64,000 nt of DNA from Tubulanus polymorphus. Its lineage: Eukaryota; Nemertea; Palaeonemertea; Tubulaniformes; Tubulanidae. Under the pieces are notes generated by a model. The model was not told the origin of the DNA and did not search any database. It saw nothing but the letters and a program-made list of their open reading frames with translations. A program made the position numbers and the translations under genes. The stretch covers positions 14,076,155 through 14,140,154 of the forward strand of contig NC_134033.1 in the NCBI RefSeq assembly GCF_964204645.1, read 5' to 3'. Below are positions 25,476 to 35,919 of this stretch, piece after piece (position 1 is the stretch's first letter; each line of letters begins with the position of its first letter).

Positions 25476-25523
25476 GCTTTAACCATGGACGTATAATCTA
25501 GTTTATACGTCCATGCTTTAACC
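25476..25523. repeat. 30-bp palindromic insertion with 9-bp direct repeats
   Basis: CATGGACGTATA and TATACGTCCATG (25484-25495 and 25504-25515) are perfect inverted arms around ATCTAGTT. GCTTTAACC directly flanks the insertion on both sides (25476-25484 and 25515-25523). The paralogous sequence near gene A (about 17280-17310) lacks it. Confidence 0.75.
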
Positions 25524-27584
25524 AACTTGTTCCGTCCACTGGACGCTAGATTCGCGCTATTAAAAATGCGTAGAGCAATCAGTCATTCCTGGCCCTCCCC
25601 GTACAGCTGTCGGATAGGCCGTGATTAGAGTGAACCTCGTCCCTCGACGTGCGTGCGTGCTGCGCCGAAAACACAACAATCATCGCAGCTAAATTTACAA
25701 TTCCCGAAATATCAAATCATTCGTCACCAATCGAAAATATCTTGAATGCTGTTTAGTTGTGACTGGAATCTTCGTCCGGCTGATTCAAGGTACACGATCG
25801 TCAATAACGGTTTCAGTACCTTTCGTGGTCCGGAGGGAGTTTAGTTTCACGTTTCTGGATATGTTCCGCAAGCCCATACGATTAAGCTTACCATCAACGA
25901 TTGGGTAACTTACTGACGGGGAGGTCTACGCTCTTCGAAAGGGAGGCGATGGGTGTCGTAGTTTTACTCCGCAAATGAGTGAATTTTCCTTTTAAAATCC
26001 CTGTTAAAGCAGGAGCATTTCCAATGTTGTTTACCTATTTTTCTAAATAAATCGTGCACTAGCACTTTATCTGTTTATCGCCGTAAACCATCTCATTGTT
26101 TATTACTACGGACATTGAATTCATAGCGCAGCCCTATAGCGGGATTCGAACCCATCGTTGGAACAATTTCATAACGGCGTCGACGCAACATTTTATTTCC
26201 GAAGGTCGCGAGGACGCGGAAGTAAAACTGAAAATTGCGCTGAATTTAATTTTTAAAGCGATTTGTTGAATTTTCATTGTTTCGGGACGAATTTCACCTA
26301 TCTGACGACGTGGTATCCTGTAGAATATTTCCTGACAGACAAGAAACAATTCGGCAACTTTAAGAGGTAAATGATTGATTCGTATTTTTCTACCCAAAAA
26401 AAGAAAAACTCTTTTTTGTTTGTCGAATTCGAAAGATTGAAAAATTATCGTAAAAAAGCGAAGAATGATTTCCATTTGATTATGACATGTCGGATTTCAT
26501 CATTTCACTCGTTATATGTCTTTTCGGCCTAGCTGCAGTTGCCTGCCCACTAGTACACTACTGTCCTGTCTTGTCTGTTGTTTCGTTCCAATAGTTTAGT
26601 TAATATAGTCGGTTGATCTACCTTTACTATACATTAATTTGTTCAGTAAGGATTTTCTGTTCAGAAATTAGCAACATATTTGTACTGAAGTTGCTCGCGT
26701 GCTGAAAAACTGCACCGCAGAAGCCATTTTTCAGCTTGACGCGAGAAAATTGCTGTTAAATGATGAGAAAACTTTCAAAACGTGAATTCATTATTTGTTT
26801 CTGAATGCAAAATCTTCAATGAACAAACTAATGCATAATATACACAGATCAACTGATTATTAACAAAGTTACAGATCAAGAAGTTGCAAGCAGAGCATGT
26901 GTTACAGACAGTAGTTTGTTGTTTGTTTTTTTGGCTTCATGTCGTTTTGTATCTTGATTTCCCTAGACTAACCCTATTGGATTGTAGTTAGTGGCATTAC
27001 TGTTAGGCCTACTATAAGAGTTTACAGGGTTAAAGTTAGGTTCGGAACATAACAATTGGTGAGATATTGCTTACCCGAAAAATGCAAAATTGGCAAAAAA
27101 TATCCTCCACCTCCTAGGTATATCCCTCTAGGCCTCTATCTCCCCCCTCAACTTCGTCCTTCTTCCCTCCCTTCGGGATCTGCCTCTCCTGTCTCCTTTA
27201 CGGGTTACTCCTGATTTTATTGAACAGAGGCTGCACAACGTACATAAGATTGCCTCGCGATCGGATCGAATAAAAACAAAAACAACAAATTATTTTATAG
27301 AATCAGTTGGATTTGATGTTGAAAATACTTTATTGTCGTTTACTCAATACAGCTAAAAATGTTACAGTTCAAGATATATCGTATTAGATACACGTCAGTG
27401 ACCTCATCGTGATTCTCTGATACAGGTATCAATCTGCATCCTGACATTCCATACTTTAACTATCACCATTCTTGTAATATATTTTCTCATAAGTACTTTG
27501 CCCCGGGACGTTTCTAGTTTGAAATAAACTAGGCCTACAAAAATTTCATCAGCGCACAAAGCTGTCAGTGTCGAAACCCTGATC

Positions 27585-27770
27585 GTCCACACTTCATATT
27601 GTGTGTTCAGAACTTCACCAGAGACATGTTTCATCGAAAATGCACTACGAACACCAGACATTAGACATTCTACCAGCGCACTTTCAAAAACTGATCGTTC
27701 AACCTTCACATCTGTTCAGTACTTCACCCGAGACATTTCCAATTACAAAGACCCCAGTTCATCAAAACCG
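27585..27770. repeat. Interspersed repeat, inverted relative to 47.45-47.64 kb
   Basis: Words such as 'aacttcaccagagacat', 'acaccagacattagacattc' and 'ttcacccgagacatt' occur here. They recur as reverse complements ('gaatgtctaatgtctgatgt', 'aatgtctcgggtgaagtt') at about 47465-47600. Related words are also found near 4090-4140 and 7630-7670. Confidence 0.55.
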
Positions 27771-29222
27771 GTATGAACAAAGACGATTTACCTACAAACG
27801 GAAACGATCTTTGCAAACCGATTTCGGACGATCGCGCCTCGGGTATTAGACGTTTTATCAGTAAAATGTCCCGGCTTCTCTACGATGGTTAACCTCTGGG
27901 TTTAGGGGTCGCTTCAGGCTGCAGAATGATACCTGCCTTTTTTTTATTTTCATCGGAATTTACAAAAAAAAAGTTTCATCAGTAAACAAATAAATACTTC
28001 AATAGAAATTGTCTAGTTATTTATAAGCAGTAAGACTGGCCTTTCATTCGAACAACATTTTGCAAATACCGTAGATCTTTAAAAAAATGTCGCTTTCCTA
28101 TTGACCACAATAATATATTTGAGAAATGCATATTTTTTAATTCTTTCAGAGTAACCGCGCGTAGACCTTTCCCGAAAAACGATGTGGTCGCTTCAGCCGA
28201 AATATATATGAGCACCGTGCCATTTTATTCCGACCAGGTTCTAATCGAAAATATATTTTTTGAATGAGAACTGGCTATTTTAGAAGTTCAGACAATTTTC
28301 TAATATGTTTTGATTCACCTTATTTTGATGATAATATCTTTAGTAATTGAAGAAAAAAAAGAAATAAAAGATTGGCGCCTAATATGTATTTAGATTTGTC
28401 TGGGATCGAATTTTTCGGATGATTTTCTTAAACGTTTTAACACAATTAAGTCTAAATACGACCAGTGAAACTGTGCAGTCTGAATTATTTTTCTAAAATT
28501 CCGTTTTAACAATGTATCCCAAAAAGAGCGATCCCGGACAAAATGAATAGGCTTTAGTCGCATAATTGTCTATGATTTCGTAGACCTTCGCACATTTCGG
28601 GAAAAGTCTATTGCGCAGTATAAAACGTACATAAAATTGCTTATCAACCCGATAATTATAATCATCGAAATTATTAATAATAACAATCTGAATTATATTC
28701 GCGGTATAATCATACGATATATGTTTATATATGTACATTACAAATACACGGATTACGTATATATCAAGTTGATTGGCCCCAAGACGATGGTTAAATAGTA
28801 AAATTGTTTCGTTTGCAATAGTTACAAAGACAATCAGTGCGATTAATCATCAGATCTCTCTCTCTCACTCACTCTCTCTATTTTTGTTCTCTTGTTTTAT
28901 TGTATATTTATAAAAGCATGTTTTAATCAAATTGCGTCTTGTGTGTATATATTTACAGTTTGAATGACGTACTCGCAGGATATCATATAAAAAAAAAAAA
29001 AAACTTTGCCTTGCATCGGAATATGGATAGATTTCTGGAATGCGAATAACTGTTTTGGCAGATTTTGAAATCTTTGATTTCTTGTTCCTGCGCGAGAAGA
29101 TATCATTTCTTTAACGAATCAGTAAAATTATGATTAGTTTCTCATTCGCGTCGACGCTATCGATTTATTACGACCCTCTCGTTCTCGATGACTTCGTCGA
29201 TTCGATGAAATTTAGGAATTTA

Positions 29223-29284
29223 CGCGCATTCGCCGGGGTTCGAACCCGGGACAGGCGTGCTAACCCGTAGACCATTAAAAGGCA
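29223..29284 (-). repeat. tRNA-like remnant (A and B boxes, shortened middle)
   Basis: Minus strand: a Glu/Asp-type D-arm and A box, ATGGTCTACGGGTTAGCACG, is followed after only a few bases by a good T-arm and B box, CCGGGTTCGAACCCCGG. The spacing is too short for an anticodon arm and no matching acceptor stem is seen. It is therefore a pseudo-tRNA or the head of a tRNA-derived SINE, not a functional tRNA gene. Confidence 0.55.
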
Positions 29285-31567
29285 GGGACCCTACAACTCT
29301 TTGATTCCTTTATAAAACTCCTAAATGGAAAATGCTTTTGAAGGCAGTTGAAACTCCTTTTGAATGAGATCCTCAAAACTCCTTGAATTTTAAAAAATAG
29401 TCTATTATAAATTTTTTAGACTACACCTGAAATGGTACATTTGGGATGTTTTTTTACCCAATTAGGTGATTACCAAATTCAAGTTTAGGTAGTGTAAAGG
29501 ATGAGAACTTGTTTACAAAACCATTGAACGAATGGTTTACCGAGATAAACAGTACCGATTTAGGAGGAGTCTATAGTGTAATTGGGATTGTAAGTAATGC
29601 AGACACTTCCTTGGAATTTGAAATTTTTAAACTACTTACCATCCATTGCAACAATACGTAACTAGGGTATTTACAAACTCTGATGGTCTGTCAATCATCG
29701 ATTGTTTTTGCGACACAAGACCATTATAAACAGCTTGATGACATACTTAGTAATGGCGGCTTGCGTAGCTTAGTAAATGAAATAGATCTAGTTAGCAAGA
29801 GATTTAAAACAGCCGCGGCCTTTTTTCTTTCTATTACTGAACCAGGATCCCTTCCCTCGAGCCCTATTCGTTTGAGCCCAGATCTCGCCTCCCGGTGCCC
29901 CGACACATCCGCCCCATCCCTCAACACAGAGCTGTGACTTGGAACCACGAAGCTTAAGATATTATTCAGATTTAATTCATGAATTATTCGTAAACGTAAT
30001 TCGTCATTATTCAACTGCTTCTATTAGTCAAATTAGTCGCATTTCTGTTTGCGATCAGTTCGATATCATTTTACGTATATTATCATTACCGGCGTCAATA
30101 ATACTAACACACGCAACTGCCTCAGGAGACTTCCTTCCATACACGAGGTTACCAGAACCCATGTCTGCGTTAGGGGGGAGGGGGAGTTCATGCGAGGTTT
30201 TTTCTATACGGTAAAAGTTCGTTATAAACGCGCTGTCATTCTTTTACCTGTTCTCTGATTAGCGCCAACACGGAGAACATATTCGCTAAAATCGAACTCA
30301 AATTCTGTGAAAATTATCGCTTGTTCGTAACGCTGCCCGAATCGTTATAACGCCATGTTTTTCATCGCTATTACGGTGGTGTTATAAAGCACTTTGTTCG
30401 CTGTAGTTTTCTGCTCTACTAGAGGGAGAGGGCAGGTCTCGTACCAGACTCTAAATCATCTATTCCGATTTCTTCTTCCTCACAATTATGTACACGATAC
30501 TCTTTACAATGCAGTTTAAACTTTTACTTATTCGTAAACAGTTCCGTCGATTTCGAATTAGTTCGGAAAATTAAATCGAATGACATATTTCGTGGAATGT
30601 TATTCGTTTCTTTTAAATTCCGCCCGTTTCGCGAATGGAAAAAAAACCTTTGAAAACTTTGTACAGACTCCGCCTTATTTCAACGGGATTTTCCGGAGTA
30701 TATATTCGAAAAGCACCAGTTTCTACCCACCAGGGTAAAAACATTTTTGAAAATCAAATTCATCCTCGTAATGTTCGAGTCAATTTCGAGTTGCTAGTTA
30801 AATGTGCCGGTTCCATAGTTAGGGCTTAGACTTAATACCAGTTACATAGCCGATCCAGCAACTTAAGGCCAGTCTTAGAAGCACTTGTAGACTCGAGTCT
30901 CGACCGTGGAACTGGCTCGCTGTATAAACAGTACTTTTCCGTACAAAATTCGTATGATAAATAAATTTCTCTTTTTTCCCCCGAAACCGAATTCGGAATA
31001 TTTTCACATCAACACGAAACGTCGTCGTAGACGCAACACACACGGTCGCGCGCAGTATAAAGCATATTTTTCGAAAACTGTGTTGTTTTTTTTTTCTCTC
31101 TAAACGCCGCTCTCTTCTTCGTTACTCGACCGATCACCTAAAACATCTAAAAACATTTCTATTCATCTATTGCTGCCGATTTCTGTGCTGGAAAGAAGTT
31201 TGTTTTTGTTGTATAGAATATCATCGAAAAAGCAAATCAATGCCTCGTGTATATATGTATGTATATATATATATATATCTATGTACAGCGTAGCCCCGAC
31301 TGCCAGGGCAGGTTTCGATCAAATACGTAATCGCGTATACAACGGTGACTTTCGAAACGTCGAAACTAGTTTTTTTTTTTCAACGACGTAGAATTGGCTA
31401 GCTATCCCGCTAGATGGCGTCGTTTTCGAATAGCTTTAGGCGTTTTGTATCTGACCATTTATCGATTTAAGCGTAGAAGACTGTAGCGCTTCTAGCGGTT
31501 CCTCGATTGCCACAGAAGCGTTGTCATTGTCCCGGCTGGTCCCTCCGCCGAGGTTTGTAGTTTGTTT

Positions 31568-32482
31568 TTATTGTATCGACTGAAGGGACGAGCGCTGTAT
31601 GGGATGCATCTGGGCAACTTGTTGCTGCAGAGCTGCTTGGGCCGCGGCGCCCTGGGGACCTAGCATAATCCCCGGCCCGAGCGAGCCGCCGGTCGCTATC
31701 GACAGCCCGGACCCGGTCGAGTGCGCCGAACCGAGCGAGATGGCCGGACCCATCGAGATGCGCGATCCCATCAGAACCGGTCCACCGGGAGTCATCGCCA
31801 GCCCGGGGTACGGCGCGGCGGCTAGGTCCTGTCCGGCCAGCGATATCGGTTTACTCTTCGTCTCACAGGTGGCGCACTCGCCGCACGTGCACGGGTAGAT
31901 CAAGCGTTCGGAGCCCATCGGGGTCAGGCGGGTGCACTCCTCCATGTTTTGCGCGTGTTTCAAATTGTCGTAGATTTTGCGCAGGCGTTCGCTGATTCGG
32001 TACTGGAACGCCGTTCCGACGCAGGCTAGTAAACTCATCACGATACACAGCATCATCGCGTAGTACGAGCTGCGTTCCATTTCGGCGACGGCGTCTTTAC
32101 TGTTCAACCAGTTATCGGTGACGAACGCGACGCCTAGCACGATAGTGATCACCATACCGATCTGCGTACAGAACACGACCCAGGCTAACGGGAACAGATA
32201 CAGGAACGCCGATACCGAGCCGTTCTGCGCGCATTTACCGAGCACCACTCCCGAAAAGCCGGTCATGATGCAGAGAACGCCGGCGCCGAGGAACGTGGCG
32301 TCGAATCCGATCTTGTGGAACGGGTAGCGCACGTCTTCGTAGTAACTATCCAACAGAATGAACAGCACGCAGAACGCTATGAGCATCGAGCCGGCGATCG
32401 TCGTCAACAGCGACGACATCGAGATTTTGCGCCATAACGAACGGAAGTTCCTGGCGACGGTGCACGGACTAGCGTGGATCAT
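31568..32482 (-). CDS. Four-transmembrane protein of unknown function
   Basis: An intronless ORF of 304 residues, GC-richer than its surroundings, as expected for a real coding exon. Four hydrophobic segments are clear: about 22-46 (SSLLTTIAGSMLIAFCVLFI), 58-83 (FLGAGVLCIMTGFSGVVL), 89-120 (FLYLFPLAWVVFCTQIGMVI) and 137-162 (YYAMMLCIVMSLLACVGTAF). A cytoplasmic-looking C-terminal tail follows. It has a compact Cys cluster (C-T-C-G-E-C-A-T-C, around 199-207) and then a Gly/Ser/Pro/Met-rich imperfect repeat (GGPVLMGSRISMGPAISLGS). A short uORF precedes it. The stop codon lies inside an AATAAA hexamer. I do not recognise the family. The tetraspan layout recalls claudin/MARVEL-type or scramblase-regulator proteins, but no diagnostic motif was seen. 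Confidence 0.8.
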   Translation of the reverse strand: MIHASPCTVARNFRSLWRKISMSSLLTTIAGSMLIAFCVLFILLDSYYEDVRYPFHKIGFDATFLGAGVLCIMTGFSGVVLGKCAQNGSVSAFLYLFPLAWVVFCTQIGMVITIVLGVAFVTDNWLNSKDAVAEMERSSYYAMMLCIVMSLLACVGTAFQYRISERLRKIYDNLKHAQNMEECTRLTPMGSERLIYPCTCGECATCETKSKPISLAGQDLAAAPYPGLAMTPGGPVLMGSRISMGPAISLGSAHSTGSGLSIATGGSLGPGIMLGPQGAAAQAALQQQVAQMHPIQRSSLQSIQ

Positions 32483-32490
32483 AGTGACAC

Positions 32491-32541
32491 CTATCGGCGG
32501 GTTCGGCTGATACTCGATGAAGGCGATGTCGGAGGCGTCAT
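32491..32541 (-). promoter_or_regulatory. Short uORF upstream of the four-helix membrane protein
   Basis: An ATG at 32541 opens a 16-codon frame (MTPPTSPSSSISRTRR) closed by TAG at 32493-32491, 8 nt before the main ATG at 32482. It is in a different frame. Such a short close uORF could lower or regulate translation of the main ORF. The claim rests on the transcript covering this region. Confidence 0.4.
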
Positions 32542-32549
32542 TGTATTAT

Positions 32550-33900
32550 TCCGACAGCCGTTTCTATTTTGCGTTCGTCTCGCGTTGGTCGTCAATCTAC
32601 TGATATTCGATTTTCTGCAAAAAAAGATTCGAAGACGTTTATTTCGGATTTTGTGGGTATTTTCATTAATAAAATGGCGTCACAGCGCGTCATATTGACC
32701 GTAAATCACAAGTGGCCAACTGAGGCCACAGTTGACGTCCAATATGACGTATACGGGTTTTTGGAAAGTTTTGGAACGTCGGAATTATTTTTCAAGGCCT
32801 TACAAAAGTAATTGAAATTTTGTTTTTTTTTCTTTCTCTAAAGGTATGGAAAATCAGAAAATGGTCTCAAAATAAAATGATTATTTAGAATTTTGCCTAA
32901 ATGTCTTACTACGTATTTGATAACAAACTTCATGAAAACACTTTGTCGATGGTAGTATTGATAATTGGCACTTATTTCACTTTGAATTGGCCGACATTAC
33001 CTGTTCTAGGTTGGTCACTGTGTTACTTAGGGGTATGGAAGAGATTTACAATCTCGGTATGAAAAATGAAATTGGGAAACCCGTTAGAACCCTGTGAACA
33101 GAACGCGTGACGTTCGATGATCTGTCTCCACGAAGGGGTTTAAAATTGCAACCTTTCTCGTCCTCGATGATAACGGAACATTCACTGTACAATCAAACCC
33201 GTCATCGCTCAAATCATCTCTTATATTAAATGCCAATTTGCTAGGTATTAGTCGTCATTTGCATAATTCGGATGAATCGTCGACGACATGATATAATGAT
33301 CGCCCCCGAAGACGACGAGTCTGATCGTAAAATCGTACAGAATCTTACCTCGTTTATAAATTCAATAAGATAATCTAATCCTTAAAGCCTCGAAATCCGT
33401 ATTTAATAAACTCGGACCCGCGCGAGTATGTGTGCGTATTCTAAATGTAAAAACTTATCCTCGAAACGTGCGTAGCTTTAATCCCGACTCGGGCAATCGC
33501 CTAAACCATAATCATCCCGAACTTACGAGCTGTAACTTACGTATTGGTGTTTATTAATTTACGGTTATTAGTTCTCGTCTGCGAGGCCTCGAATCCCATC
33601 AATTAAACCCCCTACTCAATGTTAACGCGCTCGTACTATGTTTTTACGACCAGCCCCGATTAATATCTTCATATCACTGGTGCCGTCAACTACGGTCGTC
33701 CTTTGGCGCTGTCGAGGCCGTCGTGATGCATGTTGTTTCCAGGATTTCAAAACGTCTCCGCTGCCGCGCTAATCTCTATAATCTACGCTCTAAGATCGAA
33801 CGCTTCTCTGGTAGTATCTCGTAGTATCTCGTATCTCGTCGACAGCTGACTGAACCGATGACGGCTTTTATTCCGTGAATGGTGTAGTAGTATCTTTATT
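32550..33900. other. Upstream region of the membrane-protein gene, no further gene seen
   Basis: Presumed 5' UTR and promoter of the minus-strand gene. No recognisable exon. The two short plus-strand frames near 32474-32811 have no protein character. Confidence 0.4.
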
Positions 33901-33904
33901 TCTA

Positions 33905-34395
33905 TAAACTCGACTGAGATATCCCGTCGAATGTATCCCGTCGACTGACTGTGTGTCGTTTTTATTATCCTGTTAAATTTATCCCATGAACATTATATCC
34001 CGTGATCTGAATCTCCTTAATTCTATCTCGTGAACAATATCTCGTAAAATATATCTCGAGAACAGTATCTCGTGAATTCTATCTCGTGAATTCTATCTCG
34101 CGAACAGTATCTCGTGAAATCTATCTCGTGAACAGTATCTCGTCAATTCTATTTCGTGAATTCTATCTCGTGAAATATATATCGTGAATTCTATCTCGTG
34201 GACAATATCTCGTGAAATCTATCTCGTGTACAGTATCTCGAAAACAGTATCTCGTGAACAGTATCTCGTGAATTCTATCTCGTGAATTCTATCCCGAGAA
34301 CAGTATCTCGTGAACAATATCCCGGAAATTCTATCTCGCAAAATATCTCGAAAAGTGTATCCCAAGAACTGTTTGCACTATCTCTAACCAGTGTC
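33905..34395. repeat. 14-bp minisatellite (ATCTCGTGAAYWST type)
   Basis: About 30 units of 14 bp: ATCTCGTGAATTCT, ATCTCGTGAACAGT, ATCTCGTGAAATCT and variants. The core runs about 34030-34340 with degenerate flanks (ATCCCGTGAA...). Units with AATTC and ACAGT endings alternate, giving a partial higher-order pattern. It lies about 1.5 kb upstream of the membrane-protein gene. Confidence 0.9.
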
Positions 34396-34830
34396 TCGTG
34401 AAGTGTATCTCGCGAAGTTTACTTCGAGAAACTTTTGCGCTATCTCTAACCAGTATCTTGTATGCGTTTCTCGTAACGCCGGCGTATCCGACGAACACGG
34501 GATCTATAGTTATTAATGATATTTTCGCGTTATCTTACAACGAACTAAGCTCTACTTAGAGGTCTAATCCTCTATTCGCGACGAAGTCTCGTCTGTTCTC
34601 GTCGTGTTCGAGATCGTATCGGTGAACCGCGCGACCGACGCGGATCCGCTACGCGCGTGCGCACACCTATCAGTGTCTGCCGTATAATCTGAAATATAGA
34701 AAATTAATGATCGTTGTAGTAGTTACCTAAATACGAGGATCTAATGCGGATTGCTTATTCCGATAAATTGCCCCGGTAATCATACCGGCATTCATCGATA
34801 AACCATGAACATCGTCATGAAATCCGTTAA

Positions 34831-35145
34831 CACTTCATATCACCGGCTCGGTCAGGTTCGAGGGGCTGCCCCCTACTCAACAAAATTCGGAGATCGGCAT
34901 CCAAAAATGTTGAAAAATATGTGTCGGTTTAAAAAATGTGTTTAGAATGCCTAAAAATGACCTCAGAAGACACTGATATTTTAAGATTTCATATTACTGG
35001 TTGCGCAAGATTCGAAGAGACCAAAGCCCCCCCCCCCCTCAATAGAAAATATTTCTGAGATGCCTCCAAAAATGTTGACAAATTTTTCGTCGACCTTAAA
35101 GACAAAAATTGTTTAGAATGCCTAGAAATGGCCTCAGGAGACACA
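34831..35145. repeat. Tandem duplication of a unit of about 156 bp
   Basis: Copy 1 starts with 'cttcatatcaccggctcgg' and copy 2 with 'tttcatattactggttgcg' (about 34987). Both continue through 'ccaaaaatgttgaaaaat/gttgacaaat', 'gtttagaatgcctaaaaatg/cctagaaatg' and 'cctcagaagacac/cctcaggagacac'. Copy 2 contains a run of 12 C. Non-coding. Confidence 0.75.
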
Positions 35146-35494
35146 AATTATAAAAAAATTCTTTAGGAGAGGATATCGTCAGCGCCGGTGACGCGAAAAG
35201 ATGCCCCAACGCTGGCCCTACTTAGATGCGCCCTTGCGAACCCTGTATAATTCTTAAAACGGCTTAAACCTTTGTATAAACAATCTAATAGCATTGATTT
35301 ATTCATTTACGTAGATTAAGGCGAAGCTATTTAAGGTTCGTCATTTTCAGATAGAGACCTCGCCCTTGTAGTTTATTGGCAACGAATTGAATTTTCGATA
35401 AGAATTCACAAGATCGTTCGTTCTGAAGAGAGGGAGGTAATGAGTATAGGTACTCATCTCTCGTACTTTCATCCATAAATGAGTAACTTTTATA

Positions 35495-35913
35495 TCTATT
35501 TCAACAAGTTCCGAAAGGACGCCGGACCCATGCCACTAATCAGTCAGTTTTTAGAAGTGCGTACCTGGTATGTGTTGAAATAACTAGCACAGAAGGGCTA
35601 CTGAACTAAAGCTCGATTTCCAATCCTTTTTTGCTGTATTGGAAGATTGCAAAGATGTGTTCTTTATTTGGAGTTGAATGGACAAAAGTGATTATTTTTT
35701 TGGAAAGAAATTGAGTCGATTTTCTCTGGTTCAACTTTGAGTAAAAGAATGCATTTCGGTGATCGTTCAATGCGGCGCAAAATGTAATAAAGATCGACGT
35801 TTTAGTTCAACTGCTCATCCGCGCTAGTTATTCTAACACGTACCAGGTATATGTGCTACCAGAACTGACTGAGTTACGGCTCTCGGTGTCCGTGCAAACC
35901 GAGTTGAAATAGA
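35495..35913. mobile_element. Fold-back element with inverted repeats of about 100 bp
   Basis: The left arm begins TCTATTTCAACAAGTTCCG and continues CAGTCAGTTTTTAGAAGTGC, then GTACCTGGTATGTGTTGAAA, then TAACTAGC. The right arm, reversed, runs TCTATTTCAACTCGGTTTGC, CAGTCAGTTCTGGTAGCAC, ACCTGGTACGTGTTAGAA, TAACTAGC. Total length is about 419 bp with a non-coding centre. This is the structure of a long-inverted-repeat MITE. Confidence 0.75.
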
Positions 35914-35919
35914 CATCAG

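Larger units (their letters stand above)
25580..31560. other. Long non-coding stretch between peptide gene B and the four-helix membrane protein gene
   Basis: No gene could be supported. Contents seen: a B-box-like word with a spurious frame near 26141-26475, an interspersed repeat at 27585-27770, CT repeats near 28855-28880, a tRNA-like remnant near 29223-29284 and a short TA run near 31259-31278. Confidence 0.5.

Noticed and set aside
26134-26475. 113-codon minus-strand frame
   Set aside because: It begins or ends in a B-box-like repeat word, is Phe/Ile/Lys-rich as expected from AT-rich DNA, and lacks a recognisable domain.
29223-29284. Functional tRNA gene
   Set aside because: A and B boxes are too close for an anticodon arm and there is no matching acceptor stem.
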